From positions 30,426-43,688 of the forward strand of contig DJSG01000076.1 of assembly GCA_002440265.1 (NCBI GenBank): DNA of 13,263 nucleotides, given 5' to 3'. The position numbers were made by a program, and so were the translations under genes. How positions within the stretch are numbered: position 1 is the stretch's first letter; every line of letters starts with the position of its first letter. This DNA is from Bacteroidales bacterium UBA6340 (GTDB lineage: Bacteria > Bacteroidota > Bacteroidia > Bacteroidales > Paludibacteraceae). Below are positions 12,401 through 13,263 of this stretch, in pieces. The notes beneath the pieces are model-generated. The model searched no databases, was not told the origin of the DNA, and worked only from the letters and a program-made list of their open reading frames with translations.

Positions 12401-13263
12401 ATGGCAGAGAAAAGAGATTATTATGAGGTGCTTGGCGTCAGTAAAACCGCCACACCCGAAGAAATAAAAAAGGCGTACCGCCAGAAGGCGATACAGTATC
12501 ACCCCGACAAGAACCCCGGGGATAAAGAGGCAGAAGAGAAATTCAAGGAGGCTGCTGAAGCATACGAGGTATTGTCCGATCCTGAGAAACGTAAGAAGTA
12601 CGACCAGTTCGGCTTTGACGGTATGAACGGAGCCGGCGGATTCAATGGCGGACAAGGTATGAATATGGAAGACATATTCTCACAATTCGGAGACTTGTTC
12701 GAGTCGTGGGGTATGGGTAACGGTGGCGGACACTACTCATCGTTCTTCGGCGGGCAACGCGGTGGCGGTGGTCAGCGTGTGCGCCGCGGTTCCGACCTGC
12801 GTGTGCGCGTACACGTTACGTTGGAGGAGATAGCCACGGGCGTGGACAAGAAGATAAGGGTAAAGAAACTGGTACCCTGTCCAGACTGTCACGGCACAGG
12901 TAGTTCCGACGGTAGCCAAGGTGATGTATGTCCGACCTGTAAGGGTACAGGACGTGTTGTGCGTACACAGCGTGGTATCTTCGGTATGATGCAGGTACAG
13001 GATGAGTGTCCGACTTGCCATGGCGAAGGACGTATTATCAAGAACAAATGCCCGAAGTGCAACGGCGAAGGTGTGGTTCGTGCGGAGGAAGTGATTGATA
13101 TTCACATACCTGCAGGCGTGCAAGGCGGTATGCAGATACCTATCAAAGGCAAGGGTAATGCGGCTCCGAATGGTGGTGTACCGGGTGATTTGCTGGTACT
13201 TATTGAGGAGGATGAGCACAAAGACTTTGTACGTGACGGCAATGACCTGGTATATAACCTGCT
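12401..13263 (+). CDS. dnaJ: Chaperone protein DnaJ (3' end beyond window)
   Basis: The Hsp40 partner of DnaK, stimulating its ATPase and delivering unfolded clients. The first 287 codons are present and the frame runs off the window end. Domains in order: J domain (1-70) with the HPD tripeptide at 34-36; a Gly/Phe-rich region (about 71-125); the zinc-finger domain with four CxxCxGxG repeats beginning at C160, C177, C203 and C217; and the start of the C-terminal client-binding domain (IDIHIPAGVQGGMQIPIKGKG, split across 232-252). All eight zinc cysteines are present, so this is a type I DnaJ. ATG 12401 follows the CTAG repeat and an A-rich leader without strong Shine-Dalgarno. It is probably co-expressed with grpE. 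Confidence 0.96.
   Translation, partial: MAEKRDYYEVLGVSKTATPEEIKKAYRQKAIQYHPDKNPGDKEAEEKFKEAAEAYEVLSDPEKRKKYDQFGFDGMNGAGGFNGGQGMNMEDIFSQFGDLFESWGMGNGGGHYSSFFGGQRGGGGQRVRRGSDLRVRVHVTLEEIATGVDKKIRVKKLVPCPDCHGTGSSDGSQGDVCPTCKGTGRVVRTQRGIFGMMQVQDECPTCHGEGRIIKNKCPKCNGEGVVRAEEVIDIHIPAGVQGGMQIPIKGKGNAAPNGGVPGDLLVLIEEDEHKDFVRDGNDLVYNL

Noticed and set aside
12737..13219. 160-codon open frame on the minus strand opposite dnaJ
   Set aside because: It is antisense to the zinc-finger region of dnaJ; the Thr-rich translation is a by-product of the opposite strand.

Overview
The window reads as a piece of chromosome from a member of the Bacteroidota, most likely order Bacteroidales. Three things point there. 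Six candidate promoters carry the Bacteroidota -7 box (TAnnTTTG) with a TTG/TTTG element about 20 bases upstream. Start codons are preceded by A-rich sequence with no clear Shine-Dalgarno. The gene set includes GldD, a bacterial GGGP-synthase-like protein, a 7TM-HD phosphodiesterase and the grpE-dnaJ pair. The genus cannot be fixed from sequence reading alone.

Layout. Bases 1-140 hold no convincing gene but contain two mutually exclusive hairpins just before a YhcH/EbgC-family gene (141-713). Bases 775 to about 1290 are the wreck of an IS4-family (DUF4372-type) transposase, with an internal deletion, in-frame stops and a frameshift. A plus-strand operon follows (1429-4811): dCMP deaminase, an S41 C-terminal processing protease with a PDZ domain, and a YihY/BrkB membrane protein. 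A short RecO (4818-5402, minus) converges on it. The 198-base divergent gap between recO and a small nucleoside-phosphorylase-superfamily gene (5601-6155, plus) holds two promoters, a palindromic candidate operator and a REP-like GC-rich palindrome.

A tight five-gene minus-strand operon fills 10791-6103: gldD, a GGGP-synthase/PcrB-like gene, tadA, a 7TM-HD (PgpH-like) gene and a tRNA-dihydrouridine synthase. Junctions are 7-base, 14-base overlap, 4-base ATGA overlap and 5-base. It mixes tRNA modification (tadA, dus) with envelope and second-messenger functions (GldD lipoprotein, possible ether-lipid synthesis, probable cyclic-di-AMP hydrolysis). Upstream, also on the minus strand, is a small secreted heavy-metal-associated-domain protein (10867-11226) with its own promoter.

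The right end holds the chaperone pair grpE (11730-12335) and dnaJ (12401 to beyond the window end), both plus strand. The predicted grpE leader is about 125 bases and can fold as a three-way junction that starts at the inferred transcription start. The grpE-dnaJ gap carries a 9-base-period CTAG tandem repeat. Most of the window is ordinary housekeeping content. I see no CRISPR array, phage, toxin-antitoxin or defence system. The most unusual material lies in the non-coding DNA and in a few atypical protein lengths.
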